NCBI GenBank assembly: GCA_947579665.1
Contig: OX388343.1
Coordinates: 105,777,657-105,841,656 of the forward strand
Origin: Sympetrum striolatum
Lineage: Eukaryota > Arthropoda > Insecta > Odonata > Libellulidae
DNA: 64,000 nucleotides
Direction of reading: 5' to 3'
Part shown: piece after piece, positions 43,702 to 56,841 of the stretch
Position numbering within the stretch: position 1 is the first letter of the stretch
Layout: each line of letters starts with the position of its first letter
The notes under the pieces: generated by a model
Database searches by the model: none
What the model saw: the letters and a program-made list of their open reading frames with translations, nothing else
What the model was told of the DNA's origin: nothing
Made by a program: the position numbers and the translations under genes

Positions 43702-45890
43702 TAATTCATATTATACCTCTGGGTATCTCAATTTGGGTCCCCATTACGGTTCCAAAATCGTACACCCCCTTTATGTATGTGTTTTAGCATAAAAAGTAAA
43801 GGGCATTAACTAAATTAAGATAGAATTTTTCACTTGGTGTTGCAGGTCTTAAATCAGAAATGGGCAAGAATAACCCCAAAAAGAAAAAAAATGGGATCAT
43901 GATAATATTGCTAAAGCCATAGACACAGTAAGGAAAAAGAAGATGTGGCTGAAAAAGTATGCAAAAGGTTCTTTTCTTTACCCCAAACACTTTTATCCAC
44001 ACATTTACAGTAAATAAGGATTACCATATTTACTTTAATAAGTTGTTTCCAATAATACACGGGGGAGGGGCCCAATTTAGGAACCTCTTCAAAAAATTGT
44101 GATTTGCCTTTTATGATAGAAACTAATTTTGGAAAATTAATATGTTATAAAAATAAATTAAACTTTTAATTGGGAGTATTTAAACAATCATCTCTTGGCT
44201 GCATTGCAATAAATTAAATGGGGACCCAAATTTTGTTCCTTTCCCCTGCATATTTAAAAAGTTTAACTATTTTTGCATGAGTTAAATAAAATTTGATCTA
44301 AGATGCTTAATTAATCAAGTATCCTATCATATGTATCTCAGACTAAATTTTTAAGAACTTAAAAGGTTACAAAATTAATTTATCCATGGAAATCATTGTT
44401 TCATTAACCAATGTTTTCAGGAATGATGAATAAGACATTTATATTCCACATATAAATATTTTTATCTGTCATAATGTTTCTTTCTCAACATAGCTAAAAT
44501 TGTAATTTGGTAATTCATACCTTACAACCTTTATAGACAGGATACCATGTATCCTTTGCCATTCTCAAACAATAAATGCCAACTTTGTAAGATGGCTATC
44601 ATGATTTCTATTCTAATTGAAATAATGCAAGAATTTTATTCTACAATGATGAAGGAAGTTACCTCACATTGCATCGAAACAAAGACTCGAAGCAACCTAT
44701 ACAATGATATTACCTTGTACCAACTTTCCCATCATTGTGCTTTTACTAAAGTTCCTTTTGCAATCAATAACTAAGATGTCTGGTACATTTCTGATAAATC
44801 TTGTAATAACCCTACACTTATAACAGCACAGCGCAACAACATCTGGTAGTAATGCAGCCCAATTATGCAGTTTGCGTATGACTTCTTTTATGCAAATCTA
44901 AGAAGCACTCCAAGTTTTGAGGGGAGAATTACTAAAAAGCTGCATCTTAGATTTGAAGAAATATTAATCCACTTTTAGAATAGTGCTGGTTGAACTATTG
45001 TAAGAAATTGTTCAATAAGTGGTTAAGATTATTAAATAAAGAAGTTTTCAGTCTTTCTTTATTTCCTTGGAATTTTACAATGAAGAGTTTTAGTTCTAAA
45101 GTTTCATATTTTCTAGTAAATTATATATAACTATGAGAAAATTTCTAACAGAGAAAACTCTTGAATGCAATAATTATATAGAAAACAGTTTAAAAAATGA
45201 CTAACCTGCTATCATAGTTTTGAATAAAAAAATATTTAATTTTTTTGTAGCAAAGCAAAATTCATCTTAAAAAATACCAAACTTGTCTTTCTGTAAAATA
45301 ATGAAAAAGGAAGGAAATCTATTTTATTTAGGGTATCAAAGTTCATTATTAACAACAAAATAATTAAATAGGTAGATAAATATTAATGATATTGTAAGTG
45401 ACATTCTTGTTTATCCAATCGCTTTAGTATACAGCTAACATTAATATTTCTACCAGAAAATGGTGTATAAAAAATGATAATTTAGATTGCTATGTTATTA
45501 TACTTTTCACAATCAAAGCACTTTTGGAGGACTTGAGATGTATGAAGAAAGGATTAAATTATAAAGAATGTGAATATATTGGTAGGTCCTGGGCAGGCAT
45601 ACAAATATTGTTATTTGTCAGATTAATTTTAAGTGAATTGAAAAAAATCTGATATGGCCAGCACATGACTTTCTCCATATATATGATGAAAATATTTATC
45701 TACAACAGTATTTTCGAACTCTATCTTCAATCTTAACTTGGATGATAAGTGATTACTTTATATCATATTATCTTTTACGTCACAAACGCTATTTACAATA
45801 TAAAAATATTATACAATAATGTTTCTCGGGACATTTTCGATGAAAACTAGTGAAATTGGCCTTTCGCCCACAGCGCCCAGAGCACCCACA
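43702..45890. other. AT-rich stretch, nothing identified
   Basis: Frames of 72-75 codons at 43784-44002 (minus) and 44547-44774 (plus) show no domain. No repeats with other parts of the window were noticed. Confidence 0.45.
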
Positions 45891-46682
45891 AAATACATAA
45901 TCAGCGACTTCTGGTTTATCAGTATTTCATGAATAACTCCTAAACAATCAGTTAAACAAAAATATGTTTCTTACAAAAGCTATAGTAAATTTCATTTTCT
46001 AAAACTTTTATAAATAACAGTATATACCTAAATATCAGATTAATAGAGATATTTTGCCAAACCGAAAACGAGCTTCGATGAGTAAACCTCAACTTTTGGT
46101 TAACCAATCTACCAAAAATACTAATCAACTCTAACGACATCAACCAAAGTACTTTATTTATAATTTGTAAATGATTTGACATATAGTTTTCATTTTAGAT
46201 CTCCCACAAAGTACATAATAAGCAACTTCCGGTTTATCAGTATTTCACGAATAACTCCTAAACAATCATTGATACAAAAATATGTTAAATACAAAAGTTA
46301 TAGTAAATTATATTTTCTAAAACTATTATAAATAATAGTATATACCTAAATATCATGTTCATGTAGATATTTTGCAAAAACAGAAATTTGCTTCGAAGAA
46401 TAAAGCTTAACTTCCAGTTTATTGATTTACTCCAAAAACTAATCAACTCTGACAGCACCCACCACAGTGCTATATATTTTATCTATAGTTTGGTATAGAT
46501 ATGACTAATAGTTTTTATGTTAGACCACCCACAAGCACACATACACACAGACATCATTCCGAAAATGGTCAAAACGTGTTCTAGAGACCCCAAAATACGT
46601 ATTTCCGTTGAAATCTCGAAGTCGATTTTTTTCATGTAAACAATACTGTCTCTATACTTTGTATATGGAGAAAGTAAAAAAT
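45890..46682 (+). repeat. Repeat family with ~315-bp tandem units and conserved tail
   Basis: Two units, about 45890-46204 and 46205-46515, share ATAACTCCTAAACAATCA, ATAGTAAATT(T/A)CATTTTCTAAAAC-like and AAACTAATCAACTCT tracts. They are followed by a tail with CACACATACACACAGACATC, GTCAAAACGTGTTCTAGAGA and ending GGAGAAAGTAAAAA. The same tail and one unit recur at 52225-52710. Unclassified; the AGAAAGTAAAAA end resembles a retroposed 3' end. Confidence 0.75.
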
Positions 46683-49600
46683 GATACATGGGGATATTGA
46701 GAAATGTGGAAGGTAATAAATTATAGAACTTTTGTAAGGCTTACTGTTTTTGAACCTCTTTAAAAGATTCATAATTATATGAATGATTTTAGGAAATAAA
46801 GCACAAATGGAGATTAATAAGAAAATAATGCTTGAAATGAAGTGGTATATAATGGTTATTTATGTTGAAAACAAATGATTATGAAAAATTATAGTTGTAA
46901 ACCTAGAACCTTGCTATCATTAATATTGGCTGATTTTTAATTAACATCTTCAGCACTTCATAGTCATTTTCAGTTTATAAAATTTTTTTATTCTTTGGGC
47001 TATATTGAACAGATTCCTTATATAGATCTTCTGTAGATAAGCATGATTTTCCAATTTTCACTGCTTTCATTGGTTATTGCTGTTCGTTTATACACAGAAT
47101 GGCAATGGCTTGGAATAGCCTATATAAGGAAATCTTCAGCCCCTTTCCACGGAAAAAATGTATATTTATAAGAAAATTACAATATTAACATTAATCATGT
47201 ATTTCTATATTTGTGGTTAAGTTTCTAGTTTCTGTTTGTGATTTTGGTGATGTTGTTTAAAAACTTTGGTAATTGTGGGACTTCTAGTGTTAGGGAGTGT
47301 TTGTATAGTTCGTCTTACTTGAGTGTTTAGGGGCTGCCACCAAACAGTAGTGTAACTGCAGCATATATGTATATAATAAGAAATTTACCCACAAAATGTC
47401 CTCTAAAAGATTATTACATTAAAAGATACATGTATGGTTTTTGATGGCTCAAATGTTAATGCTTGTTTAAAGAAACCTCTAATTCAGTTCTGTTTTCTGT
47501 TTCTTATGTTTAAGTTCCTTGTAAAATTTCTAACAAATCTTTACTGGGAAACTATTAACCCAATGAATTTACAAATTATTATCAATTGTATATTTTATCT
47601 GGTGCAAAGTTTTGCTACTTTTTAATGCTAAATGCATTTTAATGGTGATTGCAAATTATAAGGCAAAAGATCAGAGTTATGGGAGTTAAATGCTTTGAAA
47701 GTTTCAATAAAAAGGGGGATAACCCCTTGTGAAAGAGGAAAGAAACAAAGTGAGTTTGCAACTTTATAACATTAGATAGATTCCGAATCCAAATTTTTAT
47801 TGTAAAGTTTCAGTTCAATTTAATTTAATTTTGAAACTGAAGTAGGATTGTAGATAGTGATACTGTAACCCTTTTAATTCCTCACTCTGATTGCACCTCA
47901 CCTTATAATCAGAAGGTTTTTCTTATTTACAATTATTTCTTACATTTAATAGTCGTCTAACATCTAATGGGAAAATTATGAGACACGTCATTGTTAAATC
48001 CGGTATTTCACTGCTCTACTCCAGATTTTCAATAACAAACGGATGATAGTAGTGGTCTTAGCATTCAAAGAAAGACATTTATAGCTTATTAAAGTACCAG
48101 TTTTAGTTGCTTATGACTGCTCATGTTATTTTCTGTAATCAGCTTTAAATTAAGTTTTACTCAATGTTCTTATTATATTTCATTAATATTGACTTCACAG
48201 TGAAAGAATATGCAAAGATGTATTTTTTAACAAATTTCCAAAACTTGGAGGCATAATGGTGAGATTGTATTAATTTTAGTATTGTCAAATGGTAACTCAT
48301 CAATGGCATTCTCCAAGATTATATTCATGAATTCTATCAAAATATTTGAGAGAATAATACACCCAAAGGCTTTCACTGCTTGAAATATATTAATGTGTGT
48401 TGATTTATGGATTCCTAATCTCATCCATTAATTTATATTTCAAAAGTTGAAAAGTTCTTGAATTTATGGTACAACTTTCAATCTCAAAGAGGATAGAAGT
48501 AGTAAATAAATGTTTATCTAGCTTGAAAGAAGTGTTTATATAGGCGCTCTACTGAAACATTTTTAACAAAAATATTTGATCATGAAGATTCATAACACTT
48601 CACTAAAGCTTCAATTCAAAGAAGGGATTAAGGTTCAGCTTGGTTACATGGATAAGCATATCTTTTCTGTTATTCAAAGAAACCACTGAATGTTCTTATA
48701 AGACATAATGGCTGGAGACAGTGGGGATAGACTTTCTGTCAAAACATTAGATAGGAAAATTCCAATCACAGCCTCATTTTTACACATTTAATGCTTCAAT
48801 TAGGAGTTGAATACAAACTTATCATTGAGAATAAGTAACAAAAATAATTATTTTATTGATTTTATATTTACTGCAAATTGAAGGTGTACGATTAAAAAGT
48901 GTATCTTTGTTTTTATGAGTGCTGAAAATAAGTCAACAAATAAAATACAAAAAAAAAAATTTGCTATTATTGATGGTTTCTGTTGCATGATAATGCAGAA
49001 TTGATTTTATAGATGTAAATTATTGGGGTTAAAGATGAGGTCTGATAGATTTCTGAGAAATCAATTATTGAGCATGTTGCTGTGTGAATGTGGTTAAAAG
49101 ATTTTGAATAATTTTCATAATAAGAAAGATATTTCTAGAATCTGCTTAATATAAATACATTTCAACATACCCATGGTTGGTTGTTGTAAATTGCATATGC
49201 CTAATAGTTTTTTAGTGAATGTGTTATAAGATTTGGCAGAAAATTTTCTCAAATTCATCTACATTATGTCTGATCCTACATTTGCCCATTATTTTGGTTG
49301 TATATCACTCAATATAGCATGCCTAAATTTATTCTGTATCCTCCGGGTATTATTCCCTCAATGATATTCCTCATTAAGTATGCATAAGTATTGCTTGAGG
49401 AGAAAATATTAAAGAATGCAACTAATATAATTAAGATCACCATAAAGTCTGATCATAATAATTTTCATTATGAATAGTTGCACTCATATGGATGTTTTTA
49501 GTTTCCAGAAATTCATATTTACAGCCTTTAATAAATGAGGTCAATAAGTATTTTCTAGAAGTAAAAGAGGATCAGCATTTGCTTCATCCAGATCATTCCT

Positions 49601-52224
49601 AGTTTCATTTCTCTCTCTCCGCTCAACTGCTCTCTCTGATTGCATTTTTACTTCTCCAATGCAATAGGAACAGTACCAAGGAAGGTAAAATGGCCATTCA
49701 ATCTTCAATTATTTATTCATAAAATAGGCTAAACAGGTACCCAATAGCCTTGTTACATGTAAATCTCTCCCCATCCTATTTTGTTATTGTTCTCTGACTT
49801 ATTTACTGCTATTTTATTAATTGCTAATCTTCACCGTCAATTCCAATGTGTCCCAAGTTTTTCCTTTGTAAGAGTCTTTTTTAATTTCTGTCATCAGCTC
49901 AAAGGATGGTTGGAATCCCAATCCATCAGCTATAAAATGATTAAATGAGGGAATGGGAGGACATGACAAGATGAGGAGTGTGTACTCCATTGTACTACTT
50001 ACAATTATAAATGAAGAGAGTGAAAGCCTTTCCTCACTCATAGCCAAGCATAGTTCACGTTATCACTGCCATGAAAATTAGGGAGACAAAAGTTATTTGT
50101 TTTATTAACAAGTTTACCCAAAGATGCATTCCACCAAACTAAAGTCTGTTGACAAAATGCCAATTAAAAAATAATATTAGCACAATTTAATAATAAAATA
50201 AATTTACTTAACAGCTCAGAGCTCACCATTTTAAAAAAGCAATACAAATAGTGCTGATAGAAACAAAAAAAGAGGAAAAAAACAGTAAAACATCATGAAA
50301 AATTAAATATGCAAACAGTTAATTCTGAACTTAAGTGTAAAAGTAATACATGAATTATGAAAAAAATATTTGAACTATAATAGAAGTAATAGTAATAGAA
50401 TGGTTGATAGATGGCTGAAAAAAGGTTGATTATAAGAGAGGTATTTTTATGCTAAAAATTTGTCTAATAAAGATGTCATTATTACATTGATAAGGCCTTC
50501 CTATTCAATGAAATGATTTTATATTCATCATTTCTCTTTCAGCATCCCTTCTGTTTACATTTCAAGACCATGTTCAATGTTAATTTTCCTTTTCTGAATC
50601 CAAACTAATAATTTCTCAAGCAATCCTCAATCTTTAATTCCAAAATTCTTAATTTTTATGCATCTCTATGAACTTCTTTGATATTGTATTTCAGTGATGT
50701 TGGGACTGTCATTATCTTCAGCAGTTCTTCAGGTCATTTTTCAATTCTATTTTATGGCTTCTGGTAGAATATTATAATTACAGAAAGATTTTACATTCTT
50801 AAGACTTCAATAGTGTTCCTCACCTTATATGACTCAATTTTTGTATGTACCTTGCAATCCACATCACATTCTTCTACATCTTTATGTGATTCATATGAGT
50901 GACACTAATTTTCTTCCTTCAGTAAATGTCTTCAATATATGCTTCCTTCCTTCCTTACTTCCTTTTTTGAATTATTGGTAATCTGTACCTAATTTTTTCC
51001 AATCACATTTTTTTATATTCTGTTTTACAGTACTTATTCACAAATTTGTCTTACCATTCCATGATATATATGTCTACAATTTTTATTATAAAAAAACATT
51101 TACACAAGTATAGTTTACCTTTCCAGAAGTATGGAATGAATATTGGCTATCATTGGCACCTATTTTGTTTGCTTAGAGTTTTCAAGGATTTGAATCGAAG
51201 TTAGATTCAAATTTTCGAAAATTCTATTGAATGGGAATTATTGGACTGCGATAGTCGTTGTAATTATTTTATCATTCTATTGGAAGAAAGAAATAAGCAA
51301 ACTTTACCTCCTATTAATTCTTATAGGATCTGATTATGATCAAGAAATAGTTAATGTGGCAGTAAATTAACCTTAGGGACTGAAATTAAATCGCCAATTT
51401 GTTGCATTCTACGAAAAAGAACTTTACATCCGACTTTTCTCATATCCTCCTCGTAATTAAATCTATCTTTTGTTACAAATTGCCTGTCAGCCCACCATTT
51501 CGTGATCTAGATCAAGTTAAGAGAAATAGATGCTAGGACGAATCGTTTTAAAAATTCATTCTTTCCACGAACGATACGCAACCATAACCGAATAAGAAAG
51601 TAGTTGAGATTCAACTGGTGTTTACACCCCCTGCCGCACGCCGAAAGGAGGCTTGTAGGGTATTAATGTAGATTCTAATCAGTAGCCTCCTTACACCACG
51701 TGATGCCACCAGCTAGAGGGCGGTACATCGAGTAGTTTTGGTGTCTTCCATCATTCCTAGAGACCCGTAACGAAAAGAGAGCGGCTACATGTTTATTATG
51801 CATCCAGGATTATAGTTACTCCATTCTTACTTATCTATGATAGTAATTTCATTTTTATAATTTTATTTGTAATACCACTGTGTAATGGTAATATATAATG
51901 TCTCGTAGATGTATGTAAAAGGCGATGAAATTAATATTTTCCGTTTATTCACTCAAAGGAAATCTCTTTTAATTTAACCTCTCCTTAACCTAATACTCTA
52001 AATCAGCGAGTTAATAAGGTAAACATTAAAGTAAAATAAACACTCTTCTTTATAAAAAGTATGCATAAATGATATTCCAATCTAAATATTAATGGTATTA
52101 AAAATATTGCGTTGAATATTTTTTAATTTGGCATGCTTTATATCTTGCACAAAATTTGTGTATTCTACGATAACCCTTGGGCAAAGATATATTATTATTT
52201 ATACTGCTTTAATCACGCGCGGTT
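46683..52224. other. Long AT-rich stretch without recognised genes
   Basis: 5.5 kb with only short AT-biased frames (up to 76 codons, 50047-49817 minus). I found no domain, transposon end or tRNA-like motif. One locally GC-rich, structured spot occurs at 51620-51740. It could be intron or intergenic DNA. Confidence 0.45.
51688..51732 (+). promoter_or_regulatory. Weak CTCF-like site
   Basis: CCACCAGCTAGAGGGCGGTA fits the CCASYAGRKGGCRS CTCF core only if one base is treated as inserted. It lies in the single GC-rich patch of a 5.5-kb AT-rich region. Weak motif evidence only. Confidence 0.2.
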
Positions 52225-52710
52225 TCAGAAACCACAGCACTGAGTTTAACGGTTAACCATTATTTGGGAATAACTCCTAAACAATCAGTGTTCTGAAAAA
52301 AAATTTATACAAAAGTTGTAGTAAAGTACCCTATCTACATTATTTGTGTGTAAATGTATATATCTATATTGCCTTCTTACAGAGAGATATTAAAGAAATA
52401 AAATTTTGTTCCGGATAAACCGCAACTTCCGGTTAAGCGATATTCACCAAAAACTAATCAACTTTTGGCATTGTTAGGAAAATTCTACATAAAAATTTTG
52501 AAAATGATCAGATAATTACTTTTTAAGATAGAGCGCACACAAACTTTTTCACCACAGACAGACTGACACACACACAGACAGACATGTTCGGGAAAATAGC
52601 TAAAACATGCTCTATGGGCCTCAAAACATTTATTTCCGTCGAAATCTGGAGGTCGAATTTTTTTGCGAATACAATACTTTCTCTATACTACGTATAGGGA
52701 GAAAGTAAAA
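52225..52710 (+). repeat. Second copy of the AGAAAGTAAAAA-tailed repeat
   Basis: Matches 46205-46682: ATAACTCCTAAACAATCAGT, ACTTCCGGTTAAGCGAT, AAAACTAATCAACTTTTGGC and the tail with CACACACACAGACAGACATG and ending GGAGAAAGTAAAAA. One unit only. Followed by (TGTA)n. Confidence 0.75.
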
Positions 52711-52839
52711 ATGGATGTATGTTTGTTTGTATGTATGTATGTATGTTCCAGATAATCTCGAAAACTAGATGTCGTACAATGTTTTAACTTTTAACATCAT
52801 TAAATGTCTTCCCGGGAATGATCAAGTGGTACTTTAAAT

Positions 52840-53175
52840 TTGCCGTAAGTCCACGGTTCGAACCCAGACGAGTAAAACAATTTGTATAAGAAATACACGT
52901 AAATTTCATTTTTTTTGTTGCATGGTTAATTTCTTTTGCGAAACTAAATTAGAAAGAACAGTCTTAGGAAGTCGAAACTAGCATCAAAAGAAGGGAAGTA
53001 GAATAAAGATTCTTATTTTGGTCGAGAAATATCATTTGCGATTCAAAATTGCGAGAATTTTGATAAAATATACGAAAATTTTGTCTAAATTTCCATGTAG
53101 TAAGCACTCATTCCCTTGGCGATCAAGGCGATTGTTGATTCCGAGCTCAAGCGTAATTCCATAAAGCTATGTCCG
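52840..53175 (+). repeat. Diverged fragment related to the T-arm unit
   Basis: Aligns with 26140-26480: CCACGGTTCGAACCCAGACG (T-arm-like) at about 52852, then AAACTAAATTAGAAAGAACA and AAAGATTCTTATTTTGGTCG. Third locus of the T-arm family in the window. Confidence 0.7.
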
Positions 53176-53330
53176 CACTTGCGCAACTTTGTATTCAACA
53201 AAGGCATGCGTCATAGTGCACGGTATGATGAAGGAGAGGCATGCAATAGTGCATGCCTATCATAAGTTGACTGGACCTATTTTTCATGACGCATGCCTCA
53301 GCGCAAATAAATCCAACCAGTTGGATTCTC
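53175..53330. repeat. Imperfect foldback with nested hairpins
   Basis: Contains AAGGCATGCGTCATAG near 53199 and its inverted partner CATGACGCATGCCTC near 53288. A perfect AGGCATGC-AATAGT-GCATGCCT hairpin lies in between (about 53239) and AATCCAAC/GTTGGATT follows. It resembles a small MITE, but no TSD was found. Confidence 0.5.
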
Positions 53331-54009
53331 GTTTAACATTTTTTCGTCTTTCCAGTGATTTTGATATCAGATTATTTAGTTTTTAAATAAAATCGACTGA
53401 GGCCGTATTGTTATTGAGGAGATTCATTACGAATGAAATTAAATTGTATTCACTTCTCCACAAATTTCATTGGAATAATACAACGATAATTTTCAGGTCC
53501 ACAAAAACAAACATCAATGTTATAAAATAAATAACACAAATACATGATGTTGTTTATAAATACTTAATATTGAATATCAATAAATGACATTTCCGCCATT
53601 AAGTGTGACCCCACCTTGCAGATTATTGCTATGTTAAATTAATTTTGAATCGAATACCTTAAGAGCGATAAACTTACATCGCGCGAAAAAGTATTCAATG
53701 CCCTATGGTTATATATAGATGTAGATAAATTTAACAGTGAATTTAATTTTATACTCATGCAAAAGCTGAATTTTTCTTCACACTTTTTATGCTGAGTAAA
53801 AGGCCCCTCTTCTTAATCTCGAGGGAGGGCTCCCCTTATCAGTTCTCCCGTGGCAAAGAAGCGTCATTGTCGTAAATCGGCTGGAAAATTATTCACTTGC
53901 TCATTCAACAATTCCTTGTCAATTCTCTCTTACTAAACTACCGATACCTCAATTACTGTAATTTCATAGCTAATTCTTTTCATTGTGTACAAGTACCTGC
54001 TGCATTTCC

Positions 54010-54118
54010 CACCCTAGGCTTTTATTCGACTCGGTTACTTTTCCTAGTTTTTTGGAATAAAATTAGGTACTTCGGCTTATAATGAGGTCGGCTTATATTC
54101 GAGTATAAAAAGTATACT
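54010..54118 (-). repeat. Element end of the CTCGAATATAAGCCGACC type
   Basis: Minus strand reads TACTCGAATATAAGCCGACC then TCATTATAAGCCGAAGTAC, a repeated-motif terminus like those of pogo-group MITEs. Only one end was located. Confidence 0.4.
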
Positions 54119-54171
54119 CTTTCACAAATACTGCTAGTAAGACTATTGAAATATCGGCTATTCTGTTCCGC

Positions 54172-54587
54172 ATTACAACCTCAATATTATATCTTCATTT
54201 TCATCTCTGGGTAGGATTGATTGAAATAAATGTATTTTCATTTAAAGAGTTTTATTGCAAAAGGAAGCATCACTCTTAATTTTCAATATTTTTAAGTGAG
54301 TTTATATGTCCCTTTTTCTTCTTCCAGAAAATAAATATTTTTGTTATGATCTTTCTAAACTCACTGAGCAAAAGCATAATTCAATTTTCGTGCAAGTGAA
54401 CTATGGTGCAACTTCTGCGGCACAAATATTATATTCATTACATCGTAACTCACGATAATCCACTCTCTGCTGAGACAGAAAATTAAATGCGTAACTTCCC
54501 ATTGCTCCCTAAAACGCAAAGGCATAATTTCATTCTAAAGACGGTGTAAACCGCATCACGCATCAGTGTAATTTAATTGGTGAAACT
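54172..54587 (+). repeat. 415-bp dispersed repeat, copy 1
   Basis: Aligns over its full length with 57843-58258, same orientation (ATGATCTTTCTAAACTCA, CCACGATAATCCACTCTCTG-like and GCATCACGCATCA tracts). The ends do not look like LTRs (no TG...CA). Confidence 0.8.
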
Positions 54588-54780
54588 AAAAGATTTCTGC
54601 AACCATTAATATCTCTATGAATTTGACGCGCAATCGATATAGAGATTTGACCATCATAATTATACATCGTTAGTTTTGTCTCGAAAAGGGATGAGTCGTT
54701 TGAGCTCTCTTTCCCCTTGACTAGTTTGAGGGACTTGACCACCGATAAGAATATTCTATTCCGCAATTAGAACGAATGTT

Positions 54781-55208
54781 TCAGCCTGCTTTTCTGGTGG
54801 CTATTCTATCCCTATGGGTAGTGGATAAGCGGTGACGTGGGAGGTGGATTTCGCAAACAAGAAATATACCTAGTAATGCTTTGCGTGTAGTCATGGTTTT
54901 GGCCTCCATTTTCAGTTCTTCACGTGCAATCGAGTTGTTCACATAGAAAAAGTATGGACTTTCAGAGGACTTACCTATATTTGCATTGTGCAAATACGTG
55001 TTTCGTTCTCTATCACAAAGAAATTGTACTTACTACCAGTTTTTCTAACTGAACATACAAGGATTTTAGTCGGTTTAGGAAGTTCTGCGGAAATAATTCG
55101 AGTGTCGCGCAATCGCCCTAAGAAATATTGTGGAATTGTGACTGCAGTGCTTATTTCTAAAATATCATTAATTTTCTGTCTTAAAATTTCAAAGTACACT
55201 TGATCCAC
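54781..55208 (-). other. Unrecognised open frames with splice-donor-like site
   Basis: Minus frame 55208-54975 (77 codons, starting MDQVYFEILRQKINDILEIS) is followed on the same strand by a strong donor-like ATAGGTAAGT at about 54970. However, the frame meets TAG immediately before the GT. A second frame, 54993-54781 (70 codons), overlaps it. The opposite strand is also open (54988-55203). I recognise no domain. It could be a first exon of a host or element gene, or chance. Confidence 0.25.
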
Positions 55209-55384
55209 TCAGCGGAGAGTGCTAGGCGAAGGAATATACGTGTTAAGAAGTGTGGCTTTTGTGAGTGAAAAATGATACAGTGAGGTTGAGCAATTACTCG
55301 GCAAATTGTTTTGTTTCATCACCAGTGCTCATCAGATATGTTGTAATTTTTTCACTCAAAATAAATTTTTGTAAGGAGTTCTTC

Positions 55385-56560
55385 GATTTGTTAATTAAAA
55401 GCGTTATTTGAGGAAATCTAAAGAGGTAAGAAAATACTATCAATTGCTTCTATGCGAGGTACTTCATGCCGTATTTTTTAAACGAATTGCTTAAAATTAT
55501 AATTGCTTATTATTATTAAAATTATTATTGCTTCAGTTTATCCGAACAGAGACTTCGCGGAAACTAATTCCTTACCGTGCTATATACTATTAACCTGTGC
55601 AACGCCAATGCCAGGATTTGATTTCTAAGGAAAATAACGCAAAATACGGAAGTTCTCACGTTCCAGTAATTCGCTTTTTATTGAATCGCAATGTCATTAA
55701 AACAAAAGACCTTAAATGAAGTAATGCATTAGCTGATATAATGTCTATATGTAGATTTTATCTAAACACATGATGGCTCCTGTAAAAAAGTAATTCTTTA
55801 GAATCGAAGAGCATTTTCTGATGAAACATCGGAACTTAAATTACTCATACTTGTTGTATAGTTTTATTTAGAGAAACGATTGTAAGCTATTAATTTTAAT
55901 TTCAGTATAGTAGTTGTTTAAATAAATGTGGCTTCGATTGAGTCAAACTGCTATTCTTTTGATTATGTATCCACACGATCTAATTAAAACATTGCGTCTG
56001 GAAAGCATTATTAATTAAAATAAGATTTTTAAATACATCCGTTTTATATTTAGAATTTTTTTTTAAAGTTGATTATAATGAAAATAGACTTTAATTTGAC
56101 AGCACTACGAAAGTCGTTTTTCGGCTATTTGCTTGATATTTAATTAAGAAGCTTTAATTTAAAACATTAACTCTGGTGAGCGATATAATTTAAAACACGA
56201 TTTTTTAAATATATCCTTTTGTTCTTTTAAATTAAATATTGTTATAATGAAAATTAGGTTTTATTTTGACTACTATCATGACTACGTAATTTGTTTTCTT
56301 GCTATTATCTTGATTGTAAAAAAAAATTCAAATAAACTTTTATTGTAGAAATATTTGATGTAAACTATTATTTCCGATAAGCAGTGTTATTTGAAGAACG
56401 ATTTTAAAATATATTTCAGTTTCATTAATATGAAAGTGGACTATATGGAATGTAGATTTTATTTTGACATGAAACACTACATTCAAAGTGTTATTTTTGT
56501 TATAATATATGATTTAATTATCATTACAAGGTATAGTTATTGTACAAACAATCTTAAATA
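55385..56560. repeat. Long dispersed repeat, copy 2
   Basis: Partner of 1-1200, same orientation, with degenerate ~180-bp tandem units from about 55975 (repeated AAAACATT..CTGG and CACTAC(G/A)..AGTCGTTTTTCGGC-type tracts). Upstream sequence 55208-55385 may belong to the same element but has no counterpart in the window because copy 1 is cut at the edge. Confidence 0.6.
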
Positions 56561-56841
56561 GAACGTGAATAGGTAAAAAGAAAAGAGCTATTGGCTAATA
56601 AAGTATTATGAAAAATAAAGAAGAAATCAATATTTACAATGAAAGTCAGGGAAAACAGGACAAGGTCCACATGAGCCTTTCTTGGATCATCTGTTAGTTC
56701 CTGGTTTAAATTTTTGTATGGTATACTTATGCTAATATTATATTGACTACTTTAAACTGTATATAGATACAAAATGTTAAACAAGGCTTAGAAAGTGTGA
56801 TAAAATTTAATATTTTTTGTTCCAAACTTATAAGAAATCAC

